Origin: a bacterium
GTDB lineage: Bacteria; Desulfobacterota; Desulfocorpusculales; Desulfocorpusculum
DNA length: 64,000 bases
Assembly (NCBI GenBank): GCA_037481695.1
Contig: JBBFLE010000001.1
Coordinates: 192,989-256,988 of the forward strand
Reading direction: 5' to 3'
Made by a program: the position numbers and the translations under genes. Below, in pieces: positions 33,437-43,979 of this stretch. Position 1 is the first letter of the stretch. Each line of letters starts with the position of its first letter. The notes beneath the pieces were generated by a model. That model was not told the DNA's origin, did not search any database, and worked only from the letters and a program-made list of their open reading frames with translations.

Positions 33437-35665
33437 CTAAAGCCATTGCAGTGGGGCTTGTTCCGCAAGAAACCTTTTTTCTCCGACTCCGGGGAAATGC
33501 ACCAGCAGCCGGCTGCCTCCACCTTCAACTGCTATCACGGTTCCCACTCCAAAAACCGCATGTCTTACCCAACGCCCCTTGAGAGGGGAACCTTGCTCTG
33601 CCAGAGGGGATCTCCCTTCTGTGGGCCATCCTGGTTCTGGCATCAGGGCTTCCAGGTTTTCCCTTGGCAGCTCCCATAGAAATCTGGAAACCGCCAAGCT
33701 TTGGAAAACGCCCCACACCCTCCTTTTCTTGGCACAGCAAAGATACAACTTTTTTCTGGCTCTAGTCATCCCCACATAGCAAAGCCTTCTTTCCTCCTCC
33801 AAGGCTTCAGGATCCTTTAGAGAAGATCTGTGAGGTAGGATTCCCTCCTCCAGACCCACCAGAAAGACTACCGGAAATTCAAGACCCTTGGCCGAATGCA
33901 GGGTCATCAGTGAAACCTTGTCTTCCCCAGGATCTTTGAGATCCAGGTCTGTGAACAGGGCTACCCTTTCTAGAAAACCCACCGGATCCCCGCCTTCTTC
34001 GGCCTCGTACTCGGCGGCAATATTCAACAATTCCTCCAGATTTTCTTCTCTTTGTCCTGAGGTGGGATCTGAACTCCTTTGCAGTTCATAAAGATACCCG
34101 GTCTCCTCTAAAATTCCCCGCAGTGCGCCTGCCACTCCTTGTTCTTGTAATTTCTCCTTGAGGTTCTCCATGAGGTTCAGGAATTCCCTCAAGTTAAGCC
34201 CTGCCTTCTTGGGAAGCTCATGGGCTGCAAGCTCCAGGGCTTTGCTCAATGGGATTTCTTCTCTTGCTGCCAAAGCCTCTGCAGCCTTCAGGGTCTTGGG
34301 GCCAATGCCCCTTTTGGGAACATTGAGTATTCTCTTCCAGCTTAGGTCATCATGTGGGTATACCAGGGCCCGCAGGTAGGCCAAAACATCCTTGATTTCC
34401 CTTCTTTCGTAGAAACCCACGGCTCCGTATATGGCAAAGAGAATCCGTGAGTCCAAGAACTCTTCTTCCAGGGCACGGGATTGGGCATGAGTCCTGTAGA
34501 ACACGGCAAAGTCCGATGGCCTGAAGCCTTCTCTGAGGACCAGGTGCCTTATTTCAGCAGCTACGAATCTTGCCTCTTCCCTTTCATCCTCGGCCATGTA
34601 TATGCACACCGGATCCCCTGGCTCGTTGGCTGTCCACAGTTCTTTGCCGCGGCGCATGAGATTTTGCCTTATGAGGCTTGAGGCCGCATCAATTATGTTG
34701 CTTGTAGATCGGTAATTCTGCTCCAGGCGAATCACCTTCACCTCGGGGAAATCCTCGTCAAATCTAAGGATGTTCTTGGGATCTGCACCCCTCCAGCTGT
34801 AGATGGACTGATCGTCATCCCCCACCGCACAGATCTGTCTGTGCTTCTCTGCCAAGGCCTTGACGATCCTGTATTGGATTTGGTTGGTGTCCTGGAACTC
34901 GTCCACCAGCACATGAGTCCACCTTCCGCGGTAAAAATCCAGAACCTGCGGATGTTCCAGAAAGAGGGTAAGCACCCAAAAGAGCAGATCGTCAAAATCC
35001 ATGGCTGAGGCCTTTTTCAGCCTCTGCTGGTATTTCTCATAAAGACCTGCCACCTTTTCCTTAAAGTAATCCCCCTCCCAAGAAGCCCGATACTGTTGCG
35101 GGGACAAGAAGGCTTGTTTGGCATTGCTGATGTGCTGGAGAAGTAACCCCACTGGAAATCTTTCTGTGTCCAGGTTCATTTCCCTGCAACATTCCCTGGC
35201 CAGGCTCTGCTGGTCCCCTTGGTCCAAGATGGAGAACTCCCTGGGATAATTCACAAGGTGGGCATGCCCCCTCAAGATCCTGGCACACATAGAGTGGAAA
35301 GTGCTGACCCAGAGTTCTGGCTCACTTCTTCCCAGCAGAGTCCAGACTCTCTCTTTCATCTCCCTGGCTGCCTTGTTGGTGAAAGTCACAGCCAGGATGT
35401 TCCAGGGTTTGGCTTCACCGCATGCCAGTAGATGAGCGATGCGGTAAGTGACCACCCGAGTCTTGCCGCTGCCAGCCCCGGCCAGCACCAGAAGCGGTCC
35501 ACCCCTGTACTGCACTGCCTCTCTTTGAGCTGCGTTGAGCTCTTTCAAGAGGACCGGCACAGACAGTTGGCCTGTCTTGTCCGGAGCAGGGGATGCTCCT
35601 TGAGGAAAATCCTTTTTCAGTCCCTGGGGGCTTCTGTGTTTAGAATTTCTTGGGGGTACGTCCAT
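33437..35665 (-). CDS. UvrD/PcrA/Rep-type superfamily 1 DNA helicase
   Basis: 742 residues. Helicase motifs in order: QREAVQYRGGPLLVLAGAGSGKTRVV (Q motif to Walker A; quoted in part from residues 47-68), VTFTNKAAREMKERV (Ia), LVDEFQDTNQIQY (II), VGDDDQSIYSWRGA (III), LEQNYRST (IV), MTLHSAKGLEFPVVF (V) and EERRLCYVGMTRARKKLYL (VI). It is a 3'-5' helicase for repair and replication-fork restart. The C-terminus ends in a short tudor-like domain with VRHAVFGVGTVIAVEG, as in PcrA. It ends 132 bases from the convergent PLD-like gene. Confidence 0.95.
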   Translation of the reverse strand: MDVPPRNSKHRSPQGLKKDFPQGASPAPDKTGQLSVPVLLKELNAAQREAVQYRGGPLLVLAGAGSGKTRVVTYRIAHLLACGEAKPWNILAVTFTNKAAREMKERVWTLLGRSEPELWVSTFHSMCARILRGHAHLVNYPREFSILDQGDQQSLARECCREMNLDTERFPVGLLLQHISNAKQAFLSPQQYRASWEGDYFKEKVAGLYEKYQQRLKKASAMDFDDLLFWVLTLFLEHPQVLDFYRGRWTHVLVDEFQDTNQIQYRIVKALAEKHRQICAVGDDDQSIYSWRGADPKNILRFDEDFPEVKVIRLEQNYRSTSNIIDAASSLIRQNLMRRGKELWTANEPGDPVCIYMAEDEREEARFVAAEIRHLVLREGFRPSDFAVFYRTHAQSRALEEEFLDSRILFAIYGAVGFYERREIKDVLAYLRALVYPHDDLSWKRILNVPKRGIGPKTLKAAEALAAREEIPLSKALELAAHELPKKAGLNLREFLNLMENLKEKLQEQGVAGALRGILEETGYLYELQRSSDPTSGQREENLEELLNIAAEYEAEEGGDPVGFLERVALFTDLDLKDPGEDKVSLMTLHSAKGLEFPVVFLVGLEEGILPHRSSLKDPEALEEERRLCYVGMTRARKKLYLCCAKKRRVWGVFQSLAVSRFLWELPRENLEALMPEPGWPTEGRSPLAEQGSPLKGRWVRHAVFGVGTVIAVEGGGSRLLVHFPGVGEKRFLAEQAPLQWL

Positions 35666-35843
35666 CTGGAATGCCTTGGTTTGACTTCTGAAGGGGCACT
35701 ATCGGTCCGCACACTTAGCAAGATTGGCCGTGCCATGTACACCTATTTCATCATGACCTCTTCTTTCCAAAAAACCGGCCTAAGAGGGAGTTACCATCCC
35801 TGAGGTGATCTTCCCGGCCAACAACCCGGATTCTTTGTGGGTC

Positions 35844-37670
35844 TCACTCCACCGTCACACTCTTGGCCAAATTCCTGGGCTGGTCTACATCTGTGCCTTT
35901 TAGAACAGCCATGTGATAGGCCAAGAGCTGGAGAGGAATGGTCAGAAGCACAGGAGTAAGATACTCGTTGCTTTCAGGAACCTGAATCACATGATTCACT
36001 CTATGTTCCAACTCCTGGGTGGGCATGGAGCTCACCGCTATGACTATGCCCTTTCTGGCCTTCACCTCTTCTATGTTTCCCAGCATCTTCTCATAGGTCT
36101 TGTCCCGGCTGAGCAGCACCACCACGGGAAGGAACTCGTCTATCAAGGCTATGGGACCATGCTTCATCTCTCCCGCTGGATAACCTTCGGCATGTACATA
36201 GGAGATCTCTTTCAACTTCAAGGCCCCTTCCAGGGCCACCGGGTAATTGATCCCCCTTCCCAAGTATAGGAAATCAGTGGCGTTCATGAAGCGGCTGGCC
36301 ACATCCTGGATCCTTTCATCGGATTCCAGGGCCTTCTCTGCAAGACCAGGCAACCGGATCAAATCCTCGGATAAGCTCCTTACCGCCCTTGCATCCAGAC
36401 GGCCTTTGGCTACACCCAACTCCATGGCAAGAAGGTAAAGCACCACAAGCTGGGTGGTGAAGGCCTTGGTGGATGCCACCCCTATCTCAGGCCCGGCCTG
36501 AGTATAGGCCACGGCATCGCAAATCCTCACCAAAGAAGACCCCACCACATTACAAACAGCCAGGGTCTTGGCACCCTTGGCACCTGCAGCCTTCAGCGCT
36601 GCTATGGTGTCCGCCGTCTCTCCTGATTGGCTGATGGCAACAACGAGAGTGTTTTGATCCACTATGGGATCGCGGAAACGGAACTCCGAAGCCAATTCCA
36701 CCTCAACCGGAATCCTGGCCAGGGACTCTATCATGAACCTCCCCACCAAGGCAGCATGGTAAGAGGTGCCACAGGCTACCATTACTACCCTCTCCACACA
36801 GCACAAGACCTCCTTGGGCAGGCACTGTCTCCCAAGATCCACCTCTCCCCGCTCTGGGAACACCCTGCCTCTGAAGCTGTCTACAATTGCTCGCGGCTGC
36901 TCGAAGATCTCCTTGAGCATGAAGTGGCGGTAGCCCCCCTTCTCCGCCATCACAGGACTCCAGCTTATCTGGTGGATGGTCTTTTTTACAGGCGTCCCGT
37001 CCAGACGCTCGACTCTTGCCGAGCCTCTCTCCAACACAGCCATCTCCCCATCCTCCAGGAATATCATTCTCCTGGTGTGATGCAGGATGGCTGGTATGTC
37101 AGAAGCCACAAAGTTTTCACCTTCTCCCAAACCTATGACCAGCGGACTCTCCTTGCGCGCTGCCACTAGGTGTTGCGGTTCTCTGCTCCAAAGAATGACC
37201 AACCCGTATGAGCCCTTTAATCTCAAGAGGGATTTTCTTACAGCCTCTTGGAAGCCCATTCCCGCTGAAAGGGCAGATCTTATCAGGTGACATATGACCT
37301 CGGTGTCCGTCTCTGACCTGAACACACAGCCCTGGGCAAGCAGCTCCTGTTTTAGGGACAGGTAGTTCTCTATGATCCCGTTGTGAACCACCACAACCCC
37401 GTCGGCCTCATGGGGGTGGGCGTTTTCCTCGGTGGGGCTGCCATGGGTGGCCCACCTGGTATGGCCAACACCCACGGTGCCGCTCAGGGGCTCTTCTATG
37501 CTGGCCTCCAGGACGCTCAATTTCCCCACAGCCCTTTGTATTCGGAGTTTCTCGCCGTCCAAAACCGCTATACCGCTTGAATCATAGCCCCTATATTCCA
37601 ACCGCTTCAGCCCGTCCAGAATTATCTCTTGGGCCGATCTTGTTCCCACGTAGCCTATGATGCCGCACAT
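35844..37670 (-). CDS. glmS: Glutamine-fructose-6-phosphate aminotransferase (isomerizing)
   Basis: 608 residues. MCGIIGYVG gives the N-terminal nucleophile Cys of the glutaminase domain. Two SIS domains follow, with [27 protein letters not shown] and [14 protein letters not shown]. The C-terminus AKSVTVE matches the usual end. It makes glucosamine-6-phosphate for peptidoglycan and LPS. The gene starts 2 bases after glmU, so the amino-sugar pathway is encoded as a glmU-glmS operon. I see no glmS ribozyme in the leader, as expected outside Gram-positives. Confidence 0.97.
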   Translation of the reverse strand: MCGIIGYVGTRSAQEIILDGLKRLEYRGYDSSGIAVLDGEKLRIQRAVGKLSVLEASIEEPLSGTVGVGHTRWATHGSPTEENAHPHEADGVVVVHNGIIENYLSLKQELLAQGCVFRSETDTEVICHLIRSALSAGMGFQEAVRKSLLRLKGSYGLVILWSREPQHLVAARKESPLVIGLGEGENFVASDIPAILHHTRRMIFLEDGEMAVLERGSARVERLDGTPVKKTIHQISWSPVMAEKGGYRHFMLKEIFEQPRAIVDSFRGRVFPERGEVDLGRQCLPKEVLCCVERVVMVACGTSYHAALVGRFMIESLARIPVEVELASEFRFRDPIVDQNTLVVAISQSGETADTIAALKAAGAKGAKTLAVCNVVGSSLVRICDAVAYTQAGPEIGVASTKAFTTQLVVLYLLAMELGVAKGRLDARAVRSLSEDLIRLPGLAEKALESDERIQDVASRFMNATDFLYLGRGINYPVALEGALKLKEISYVHAEGYPAGEMKHGPIALIDEFLPVVVLLSRDKTYEKMLGNIEEVKARKGIVIAVSSMPTQELEHRVNHVIQVPESNEYLTPVLLTIPLQLLAYHMAVLKGTDVDQPRNLAKSVTVE

Positions 37671-37672
37671 CT

Positions 37673-39049
37673 CTACGGATTCCTCTTCTTTCTACGGATG
37701 GTTCTGCCTGGAAGGTTCACCTGCCTTGCCCTGGCCAAAGCCAGTGCCCCTGGTGGGACGTCTTCGGTTATGGTGGATCCGGCCCCCAACACGGCCCCCT
37801 TCCCCACCCTAACTGGGGCCACAAGCTGTGTGTCGCTTCCCACAAAGACCCGGTCTTCTATTATTGTCCTGTGCTTAGCCACTCCATCATAATTGCAGGT
37901 TATGGTGCCGGCTCCGATGTTCACCTCTTCCCCAATTTCTGCATCTCCAATATAGCTCAAGTGTGAGGCCTTGCTTCCCTTGCCCAGTTTTGAGTTCTTT
38001 ATTTCCACAAAATTACCCACCCGGGCCTCAGGGCCGATCTCGGATCCTGGACGCAGATGGGCAAAAGGACCCACGACTGCCCCGGGGCTAATGTGGCTCT
38101 TGGTGATCACACAATGGGGCCTGATCACAACTCCATCGCCCAGAAATGAATCTTCTATGTGGGATCCGGTTCCTATCCGACAGCTTTCTCCCACGAAGGT
38201 CCGACCTTGGAGGACAACCTGTGGCTCCACAATGGTGTCCATCCCCAGTCTCACCTCAACACCCATGAACACACTCTCAGGATCCAGGAAGGTCACCCCT
38301 TGCTTCATCCAGAGACTACGAAGCCTATGCTGAAGCACCCTTTCTGCCTGAGCCAGATCAGCCCTGTCATTGACACCTAGGAGCTCCTCCTCTTCCCTTA
38401 CCCTGTAACCCAACACCCCCCGGGGGGAGAGGAGCTGGACCACATCTGTTAGATAGTACTCGGCCTGCGCATTGTCGCACCGCAGTGACTCCAAGGCCTG
38501 GAACAAATCTTCAGATCTAGCGCAATAGGTTCCTGAATTGACCTCCCTTATGAGCCGCTCTTGGGTCGTGGCGTCCTTTTCTTCCACTATTTTCAGAATC
38601 TCTCCTTCTGCCCCCCTGACCACCCGGCCATAACCAGAGGGATCTCTCATCTCCCCCACCAGCACTGTCAGTGCTGCCCCTCTTTCCTTGTGAGAACTCA
38701 CCAGCCCCTCCACAGTCTGGCCTTTCAAAAGAGGCATATCCCCACAGAGAATAAGCAGATCCCCCCTGTAGCCTCCAAGCACCTCCCTGGCGAAAAACAG
38801 TGCATGTCCTGTGCCCAACTGGGGCTCCTGAATTACAAATCTTAGATCCTCCCCTTCCAAGTGCTCCTTCACCATCTGGGCTTGGTGGCCCAAGACCACT
38901 ACCACGGGCTTTGCCTGCACCTGGCGGGCAAGCTGGATGGGGTATGATATCAAGGGGAGGCCGGCGAGGGTGTGCAACACCTTGGGAAGCCTGGATTTCA
39001 TTCTGGTGCCTTTGCCAGCCGCCAAGATTACAGCCGCCAAATCAGCCAA
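37673..39049 (-). CDS. glmU: Bifunctional GlmU (N-acetylglucosamine-1-phosphate uridyltransferase / glucosamine-1-phosphate acetyltransferase)
   Basis: About 458 residues. The uridyltransferase domain opens with [16 protein letters not shown] and continues with [10 protein letters not shown] and GTGHAL. The left-handed beta-helix acetyltransferase carries hexapeptide repeats ([34 protein letters not shown]) and ends Arg/Lys-rich. The frame opens with GTG at 39070, but GGGAGG 5 bases before TTG 39049 and the family N-terminus favour TTG 39049. It supplies UDP-GlcNAc together with glmS downstream. Confidence 0.95.
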   Translation of the reverse strand: MADLAAVILAAGKGTRMKSRLPKVLHTLAGLPLISYPIQLARQVQAKPVVVVLGHQAQMVKEHLEGEDLRFVIQEPQLGTGHALFFAREVLGGYRGDLLILCGDMPLLKGQTVEGLVSSHKERGAALTVLVGEMRDPSGYGRVVRGAEGEILKIVEEKDATTQERLIREVNSGTYCARSEDLFQALESLRCDNAQAEYYLTDVVQLLSPRGVLGYRVREEEELLGVNDRADLAQAERVLQHRLRSLWMKQGVTFLDPESVFMGVEVRLGMDTIVEPQVVLQGRTFVGESCRIGTGSHIEDSFLGDGVVIRPHCVITKSHISPGAVVGPFAHLRPGSEIGPEARVGNFVEIKNSKLGKGSKASHLSYIGDAEIGEEVNIGAGTITCNYDGVAKHRTIIEDRVFVGSDTQLVAPVRVGKGAVLGAGSTITEDVPPGALALARARQVNLPGRTIRRKKRNP

Positions 39050-39212
39050 TTTTCCCTCCCAGATCTGCACATTTTTTCTTCAAACACCAAAACTCCCTCA
39101 TACAAGTTCTTTTGAGCATATAACGGCCCTCTGGAAGGGGTCAAGGCAACCTCTGGTATGTGTCATGTAAACGGATTTATGGATCTGGGCAAAGCAAGCA
39201 TGAAGGCAAGAC

Positions 39213-39241
39213 TTGCAAGGATTCCAAGGCCTTGGTATAAA
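39213..39241 (+). promoter_or_regulatory. Promoter of the pilus locus upstream of mshE
   Basis: TTGCAA (39213-39218) and TATAAA (39236-39241) have a 17-base spacer. The expected start is near 39248, 34 bases before ATG 39282. It is divergent from glmU. Confidence 0.5.
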
Positions 39242-39281
39242 CCCATGCATGGAATGACACCACCTGGAAGGGGTTCCTCTC

Positions 39282-40973
39282 ATGCCAGAACCGGCAGCTC
39301 CTCCTAAGAGGCTGGGAGAGAGGCTTGTGGAGCAGGGGCTTATCACCCCAGAGCAGCTTCGCATAGCCTTGGAACTACAGAAAAGGACTTCTCGTTTGCT
39401 AGGAGAAATCCTTCTGGACATGGGTTTTGTGGAAGAGGCCGCTGTGTCTTCTTTGTTTTCCCGGGACATGGGAGCAGCCTATATGGCTTCTCTGGAGGGG
39501 GTCTCCGTGGATCCAGAGGCCTTGCATATGGTGCCCAAAAACTGGGCTTCGGAACATAAGGTGTTGCCCCTTTCTCTGGAAGAACAGGAGATCACAGTAG
39601 CCATAGCCGATCCCTTTGATGTGGTGGCTGTGGACGAGTTGCGACGACTCACAGGCAAGAGGGTGCGCACCGTAGGGGCCGGCGAGACGGACATCCTGCG
39701 AGCCATAGAGTTCTGGTATGCAGGGGAGATGGAAACCGTCAGCGAGATTCTGCGCCAGGCCCTGGAGGCGGCGCGGGGAGGAGAGGGGGCTCTGGGACCC
39801 GAGGAGGCCCCTCTCATTCGTCTGGTGAACCATATGATCACCATGGCAGTGAAAGATTCAGCCACGGACATTCATATAGAGCCGGAACGCAATGCAGTTC
39901 TGGTGCGATTCAGGGTTGACGGCATCCTGAGGGTTTGGGAAATCCTCCCCAAGGAACTTGAAAGACCTATGGTCTCGCGGTTCAAGGTCATGGCTAACCT
40001 AGACATATCCGAGAGTCGGCTGCCTCAGGACGGAAGAGCCGAGTTCCGCTTCGGCAGCCGGGTACTGGACATGCGTGTCTCGGTGTATCCCACTTCACAA
40101 GGGGAGAATGTGGTAGCCAGACTTCTGGACAGAAGCAAGCTGGTCACACGCATAGACGAGCTGGGTTTTGAGGAGGATTTCAGGGAAATCTTCCGCAGGA
40201 TGCTCAGGCGTCACCAAGGCATTATACTGGTCACAGGTCCCACAGGCTCAGGCAAGACTACCACCCTTTACGCATCCCTGCTGGAGATAACCTCTCCTCA
40301 GATCAATGTCATGACCATAGAAGACCCCATAGAGTACGACCTGCCTTTCATAAGACAGAGCCAGATCAACCCAAGGGCGCAGTTCACCTTTGCCAAGGGT
40401 CTGCGCTCCATTTTGAGGCAGGACCCTGATGTGATTTTGGTTGGAGAAATCAGGGACCAGGAGACCCTCGAGATATCCATGCAGGCGGCTCTTACCGGCC
40501 ACCTTGTGCTGTCGACCCTGCACACCAACTCGGCCCTGGGAGCCATCCCCAGATTGCTCCACATGGGAGCCCCTCCCCACATCCTGGCATCATCTCTCAT
40601 AGGCATAGTGTCCCAGCGTCTGCTTCGTCGAGTCTGTCCTGAATGTTCCTACCAGCAACATGCCTCTGCTCAGGAATTGGCTCTCTTGTCCCAGGAGGTT
40701 CCGGAACTACTTCCGCCAGAGACATCCATGCTGCAACTTCCCAAAGAAAAAGGCTGTTCCCATTGCCGGGGAGAAGGATACATAGGCCGTTTTGCCGTAG
40801 GGGAAATAGTGGAAATGGATCGCACCCTCCAACAGATGATCCATTCCAGAGCCACAGAGGAGAGCATGACGCAGTCATTGAAAGAGAGGGGATACAGGAC
40901 CATTTTGCAAGATGCCCTCAAGAGGGTGTTGCAGGGACGCACCACCCTTGCAGAGGTCCATAGGGTGCTCTGA
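39282..40973 (+). CDS. mshE: Type IV pilus (MSHA-type) assembly ATPase MshE/PilB family
   Basis: 563 residues. The N-terminal MshEN/GSPII_E_N domain (RLGERLVEQGLITPEQL, residues 10-150) is of the kind that binds cyclic-di-GMP in MshE. The ATPase core has the Walker A motif GPTGSGKTT, the Asp box LRSILRQDPDVILVGEIRD and a HLVLSTLHTN His box. The C-terminus has a zinc-binding pair, CPECSY and CSHCRGEGYIGR. It powers pilus extension from the cytoplasmic side. It is followed after one base by the platform protein gene. Confidence 0.93.
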   Translation: MPEPAAPPKRLGERLVEQGLITPEQLRIALELQKRTSRLLGEILLDMGFVEEAAVSSLFSRDMGAAYMASLEGVSVDPEALHMVPKNWASEHKVLPLSLEEQEITVAIADPFDVVAVDELRRLTGKRVRTVGAGETDILRAIEFWYAGEMETVSEILRQALEAARGGEGALGPEEAPLIRLVNHMITMAVKDSATDIHIEPERNAVLVRFRVDGILRVWEILPKELERPMVSRFKVMANLDISESRLPQDGRAEFRFGSRVLDMRVSVYPTSQGENVVARLLDRSKLVTRIDELGFEEDFREIFRRMLRRHQGIILVTGPTGSGKTTTLYASLLEITSPQINVMTIEDPIEYDLPFIRQSQINPRAQFTFAKGLRSILRQDPDVILVGEIRDQETLEISMQAALTGHLVLSTLHTNSALGAIPRLLHMGAPPHILASSLIGIVSQRLLRRVCPECSYQQHASAQELALLSQEVPELLPPETSMLQLPKEKGCSHCRGEGYIGRFAVGEIVEMDRTLQQMIHSRATEESMTQSLKERGYRTILQDALKRVLQGRTTLAEVHRVL

Positions 40974-40974
40974 G

Positions 40975-42168
40975 ATGCCTCTTTACAGATACCAAGCCTG
41001 GGACGAGAGGGGAAGGCTGCTCAAAGGGATCGTGGAAGCAGACAGCCAGCAGGATCTTTTCGGTCAACTGAGAGCTCAGGGACTGTTGTTAAAGAAGGCC
41101 TCAGGGGTCAAGAGAAGAGCCTGGAGAGAGAGCAGAATCCCCCTTGAGGTCCTGGCGGAATTCTCTCACCAAATGGCTTTTATCATGCGCTCAGGAGTCT
41201 CCATGGTAAACGGCATGGGAGATCTGAAACGCCAGCTGGGAGGGGAGGCTTTTTCCCAGGTCCTGGACGGACTCATCAGGGAGGTCACAGCCGGGTCCAC
41301 CTTGAGCCAGGCCATGGCCAGGCAGCCCATGGCGTTTCCCTCATACTATGTGGCTGTCATCCACGCCGGGGAGACCGCGGGCAGCCTGGAAGAGTCTTTC
41401 CGGGACATGGCCCTTTATCTGGAATGGCTGGTGCAGCTAAGGCGCCAGGTAAAGCAGGCCCTCACCTACCCAGTTATAGTGATGCTGCTCATAAGCATTG
41501 CCATAGCAATCTTCGTCACGGTGGTGGTGCCCAGGCTGGTCAGCTTCATCAAGGAGCTAAACCGCCCCATGCCTGTTCCAACCCAGGTGCTGGTTTGGAT
41601 CAATGAGTTAGTGGCTGAAAACTGGTACATTCTTCTTGGATTGGCCGGGATCAGTATCCTAGGAAGCATGGTGGCATGGCGATTCCCATCCGTTCGCTTT
41701 TTCTGGGACCGGCACAAGCTCCACCTGCCGGTACTGGGTCAGCTCATGCTGGAGATGGTACTGTTGCGTTTCGTCAAGTACTTGAGGGTGTTGTACAGGG
41801 CGGGCATTCAGATTCATCATTCTTTCAATATACTACAAGAGGTGGTGCCCAACCGGTATTACCGAAGCGTCATGTCCCACATAAGGGATAGAATCATGGA
41901 GGGAGAATCCCTGGCAGATGCCATGGAAAGCTCTGGTGCGTTTCCCCCGCAGATACAACGCAACATCCGGGTGGGAGAACAAACAGGTACCCTGGAAGAG
42001 GCCCTGGAACAACTGGGCATACATCTAGGGCGTATGATAGAGGTAAGAATCAAGCGCCTGGTCTCCCTAATAGAGCCAATGCTCCTCATGCTGGTGGGAG
42101 GAATCCTGATCCTGGTCATAGTGAGCGTGCTTTGGCCCATATATACCATCTTGGGGGAACTGGGCTGA
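40975..42168 (+). CDS. mshG: Type IV pilus / type II secretion inner-membrane platform protein (MshG/GspF)
   Basis: 397 residues beginning MPLYRYQAWDERGRLLKGIVEA, the typical GspF/PilC opening. Two T2SSF domains (about 65-190 and 265-390) are each followed by membrane helices; hallmarks are IHAGETAGSLEESF and IRVGEQTGTLEEAL. It is the inner-membrane platform contacted by the MshE ATPase. The last helix ends before a gap of about 300 bases holding the promoter for the next pilus genes. Confidence 0.94.
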   Translation: MPLYRYQAWDERGRLLKGIVEADSQQDLFGQLRAQGLLLKKASGVKRRAWRESRIPLEVLAEFSHQMAFIMRSGVSMVNGMGDLKRQLGGEAFSQVLDGLIREVTAGSTLSQAMARQPMAFPSYYVAVIHAGETAGSLEESFRDMALYLEWLVQLRRQVKQALTYPVIVMLLISIAIAIFVTVVVPRLVSFIKELNRPMPVPTQVLVWINELVAENWYILLGLAGISILGSMVAWRFPSVRFFWDRHKLHLPVLGQLMLEMVLLRFVKYLRVLYRAGIQIHHSFNILQEVVPNRYYRSVMSHIRDRIMEGESLADAMESSGAFPPQIQRNIRVGEQTGTLEEALEQLGIHLGRMIEVRIKRLVSLIEPMLLMLVGGILILVIVSVLWPIYTILGELG

Positions 42169-42277
42169 TCCAAGTGAAGTATCCTGGTGGGCCTGTAAGC
42201 CTCCAGAGCTTGCCCCTTAATGTAAACCATATATTGTGCCCCTTTTATTTTCTTCCACAACAGGTTGAAGATTTTTC

Positions 42278-42305
42278 TTTACAAGATTTCCAGGACTGGT
42301 ATAAT
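42278..42305 (+). promoter_or_regulatory. Sigma-70 promoter inside the 305-base mshG-mshI gap
   Basis: TTTACA (42278-42283) and a perfect TATAAT (42300-42305) with a 16-base spacer give an expected start near 42312. The resulting leader is about 160 bases. The gap also contains AAGGGGGG followed by ATG 42449, which opens a 25-codon frame (ends 42526) overlapping the next gene in another frame. Nothing else is recognised in the gap. Confidence 0.55.
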
Positions 42306-42473
42306 CCCACCGGGTTTGTTGTTGGTGTTTGCGCTTTCTCAGGAGCTTTTGCATAAACACGCGATTTCTAGGATTCAGGCTCCCCAGGCATTGGATTCTA
42401 CAGGCTATCCCAGACGGGCTTTCTTGAAAAACCAATAAGGGGGGCCAAATGCACCTGTTTAGCTTTGGACGCC

Positions 42474-43979
42474 ATGGTGTTGGCCCACATCACCCAGTTT
42501 TTGGCCAGGATGTGGGCTGGCACTGAGCCGGCTCTTGAGCAGGGAGACAGGGGTTTGCGCAGGGCTCTATCCAAAGGAGTAATAATATATCTCAGGCAGG
42601 ATCGCCTTCTGGGAGTTTCCTGGCGAAGAGGGCGTTTCAGAAAGGTGATGGATTGCAGTGTGCAGGCCCCCTTCCTGCTCCAGAGGGCCAAAGCATCGGC
42701 CACCTTGCTCATCCACAGAGATTCCATGGAACATAAACTGGTATTGCTTCCCTCAGGCCCTCGCATTCCCTTTGCACAGGTGATGGCTCATGAGGCTGCC
42801 GGACTTCTTGGAATTGCCGCGGAGGATACTGCCTTTGGATGGCGTCTCCTAGGCAAGATGCAGGAAGATGGCATGCTGCGACAGACTCACCTCCTGGCTG
42901 CATGTAACAGGAAAGAAATACAAGGCCTGGCAGCCAGCATCCGTAGGGCGGGCCTTGAGGTAATAGACGTATTGAGCGCAGTTGATCTCTTGGTGGAGTA
43001 CGGCGTCCGTTCCATGGGATCCAGGCCTGGCCTTCTGGTGGTATTCGACCAAGAGTTGGTCCACGTCATATTTTTCAGAGATGGGGTGTATGGATTCCAC
43101 AGAGTTTTTCAGGCTGATCAGGAAAGTTTTCAGGAGGAGCTACTCCAGGAATTCCAGCGTTCGGCATATTATGCCAAGCAAAGGTACAAGGTCACTGTGG
43201 AACAGATTCGTGTAGCCCTGGCGCCTTCCTGGTTCGTTCAAGAAACAGCCTCCATGTTGGAATCCTCATTGCAGATCCCTTGTGTGCTTGTACCCCCGCC
43301 AGAGAGCCTGGCCCAGTGGCCTGAGCTGGGTTTGTTGAACCTGCTGGCCCAAGATGCATCTTTGATGAAGCCTCTTTTTTCTATGATTCCACCAGAGGTG
43401 AGGAGAAGAAGGCACCTGAGACGTTTGGCTGCCTTGAGCGTCTCTGTGGAGCTCCTCCTCACAGGGCTGATGGGGGTGGCCATAAGCATCCTTCATACGG
43501 CCAATGAGAACGACAAAGAGGTCTTACTAACTTATGCCAGGACTCTGCAGGTCATGCAAAACACCTTGGGCTCCCGCAGATCCGATCTGCAAGAGATGGA
43601 AAGACTTCGCGAGACGGTGCTGACTGCCAAGAAGATCTTAAGCAGCAGACCCCAGCTGCATCTGCGCCTGGAAGAGCTTTGCTACCTGGTACCCGAGGGG
43701 ATTCGACTGGAATCCGTCAAGTGGGTGCAGCCCTTGGAGGATTCGCCAAGAGGGGCTGGAAGATCGGGTGTTGGACCGGGAGGCGGGAAGAAGGCGGTCT
43801 TGGAGATAGAAGGCACTGTCCAGGGCCGGGGGCCGCAAGTTCGATATGAGGATTTCATCCAATGGCTGGAGATGTTGAAAGAGGCTTTCCCCGAAAAGGA
43901 TTTGGTGGTTCAAGGCGGGGAACTTCTCCAGAAGGGTAAGTTCAGCGTGGCGATTCCTTTGTCCTGGGAGGCACCTTGA
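42474..43979 (+). CDS. MshI/PilM-PilN-like pilus assembly protein (fused actin-like and transmembrane parts)
   Basis: 501 residues from ATG 42474; TTG 42465 is an alternative and neither has a strong ribosome site. The N-terminal 290 residues look like a degenerate actin-like (PilM/GspL cytoplasmic) domain: GVIIYLRQDRLLGVSW and ADQESFQEELLQEF followed by SAYYAKQRYKV. A membrane helix near 325-345 (ALSVSVELLLTGLMGVAIS) is followed by a coiled coil and a PilN-like periplasmic domain (LEELCYLVPEGIRLESVKW). This matches GspL or MshI rather than separate PilM and PilN. Its C-terminus overlaps the next gene by 4 bases. Confidence 0.75.
   Translation: MVLAHITQFLARMWAGTEPALEQGDRGLRRALSKGVIIYLRQDRLLGVSWRRGRFRKVMDCSVQAPFLLQRAKASATLLIHRDSMEHKLVLLPSGPRIPFAQVMAHEAAGLLGIAAEDTAFGWRLLGKMQEDGMLRQTHLLAACNRKEIQGLAASIRRAGLEVIDVLSAVDLLVEYGVRSMGSRPGLLVVFDQELVHVIFFRDGVYGFHRVFQADQESFQEELLQEFQRSAYYAKQRYKVTVEQIRVALAPSWFVQETASMLESSLQIPCVLVPPPESLAQWPELGLLNLLAQDASLMKPLFSMIPPEVRRRRHLRRLAALSVSVELLLTGLMGVAISILHTANENDKEVLLTYARTLQVMQNTLGSRRSDLQEMERLRETVLTAKKILSSRPQLHLRLEELCYLVPEGIRLESVKWVQPLEDSPRGAGRSGVGPGGGKKAVLEIEGTVQGRGPQVRYEDFIQWLEMLKEAFPEKDLVVQGGELLQKGKFSVAIPLSWEAP

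Noticed and set aside
42517-42533. A possible -24/-12 element (TGGCAC followed by GC at N10)
   Set aside because: The -12 half reads CGGCT instead of TTGCW and it lies inside the MshI-like coding region.
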